Shown: positions 5,227-5,745 of the stretch, one piece after another
Layout of the letters: every line of letters starts with the position of its first letter
Numbering within the stretch: the first letter of the stretch is position 1
Source: Bacillota bacterium
GTDB taxonomy: Bacteria; Bacillota; Clostridia; Acetivibrionales; DTU013
Reading direction: 5' to 3'
Assembly (NCBI GenBank): GCA_023411645.1
Contig: JAEYON010000120.1
Location: 1 to 5,745, forward strand
DNA: 5,745 nt
The notes under the pieces: model-generated
Databases searched by the model: none
Told to the model about the DNA's origin: nothing
Seen by the model: only the letters and a program-made list of their open reading frames with translations
Made by a program: the position numbers and the translations under genes

Positions 5227-5259
5227 ATGAAAAAAAACTACTGCATAAAATAACACAAG
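5227..5259 (+). pseudogene. Possible trace of a second C39-transporter start
   Basis: ATG 5227 gives MKKNYCIK, then TAA, then His-Lys and a second stop. This parallels K-Y-Y-C-I-K-Q-H-D at the start of the remnant at 3937, with the Gln codon CAA changed to TAA. Over 30 aligned bases (3952-3981 against 5230-5259) 22 are the same by eye. Homology is not seen further on. It is short and AT-rich, so chance similarity is possible. Confidence 0.3.
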
Positions 5260-5289
5260 TAGAGTTTTTATTCAGGGAGGAGTTTATCT

Positions 5290-5739
5290 ATGAAAGTATA
5301 TTTCCCAAAGAATAGTATTAGGGCTTTTAAAGTACTTATGCCATGCATTTTATTTTCTTGTTGCATAGTATATTGGATAGTAATTGTTTCACAAAAGTAT
5401 TACAAATTAGCTTCTAATTTACAGGGAGTAGTGTATACAGCAATATTGATGTGTTTCGCTGTAGAAATATATAGGTTATTGGATGCATATTTTAGCCAGC
5501 AAATAACTATTAATGAAGATAATATGTTTGTAAACACAAAAAGAAATACTACTAATATCGAATATAGAGATATTACTAAAATACAGTTTAAATACTTTTT
5601 TTTTGGAGGGAAAATTCGGATATACATTAATAATAATGAAACCATAACCCTATTACCGATTTTTAAAGATTACGAAACCTTGTCATATGATTTAATGGAA
5701 TTAGCAAAGTTTAATGACATACCGTATGACTTAATATAA
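5290..5739 (+). CDS. Two-helix membrane protein with beta-rich cytosolic tail, candidate immunity protein
   Basis: 149 residues from ATG 5290, with a strong GGGAGGAG site at 5275-5282. Two membrane helices lie at about residues 14-34 and 45-66, with a basic N-terminus. The remaining 80 residues alternate polar and hydrophobic positions (QITINEDNMFVN, then NIEYRDITKIQFKYFFFGGKIRIYIN) and end in a short helix (YETLSYDLMELAKF). This is the layout of bacterial PH-like (YcxB/DUF304-type) domains attached to a membrane hairpin. No catalytic motif is visible. The protein at 3329 has a comparable plan of membrane helices plus a beta-rich tail, so both may be self-protection proteins against pore-forming peptides. 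Topology is clear; the domain name and function are inference. Confidence 0.72.
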   Translation: MKVYFPKNSIRAFKVLMPCILFSCCIVYWIVIVSQKYYKLASNLQGVVYTAILMCFAVEIYRLLDAYFSQQITINEDNMFVNTKRNTTNIEYRDITKIQFKYFFFGGKIRIYINNNETITLLPIFKDYETLSYDLMELAKFNDIPYDLI

Positions 5740-5745
5740 TTTAAA

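Overview
This is an AT-rich window in which all convincing genes lie on the + strand, with strong AGGAGG-type ribosome binding sites. The composition, the AgrC/LytTR signalling pair and the double-glycine peptides point to a low-GC Bacillota, more likely Clostridia than Bacilli; the genus cannot be read from the sequence. The content is an accessory, quorum-sensing-regulated bacteriocin locus.

Regulation (1-1978). The window opens inside a LytTR response regulator. It is followed, with a one-base stop/start overlap, by an AgrC-like histidine kinase with a polytopic membrane sensor. About 80 bp later is a 45-codon gene for a double-glycine-leader peptide. Its mature form would be 24 residues and amphipathic, which makes it the best candidate for the pheromone sensed by the kinase.

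Peptide effectors (2163-3302). A DUF5085-like cytosolic protein comes first; its reading frame continues upstream of any usable start, suggesting a one-base deletion at the original start. Two further leader peptides follow in tandem. Both have very hydrophobic, Gly/Ala-rich mature parts and look like a two-peptide or Blp-type class II bacteriocin pair. A 12-bp perfect hairpin closes this block.

Immunity and decay (3329-5739). A four-helix membrane protein, the likely immunity protein, is followed by a decayed fragment of a C39-peptidase ABC transporter, the enzyme type that removes double-glycine leaders. The fragment carries a nonsense codon right after the catalytic Cys and a one-base deletion, and it stops after about 80 codons. 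Next come a DUF4177 protein, overlapping small membrane proteins, a 38-codon hydrophobic ORF whose ribosome binding site sits in a hairpin loop, a second possible trace of a C39 transporter start, and a two-helix protein with a beta-rich cytosolic tail. These are best read as an array of immunity or accessory genes.

Inferred working model: pheromone to AgrC-like kinase to LytTR regulator to bacteriocin and immunity transcription. Export and leader removal would depend on a C39 transporter outside this window, because the local copy is dead.
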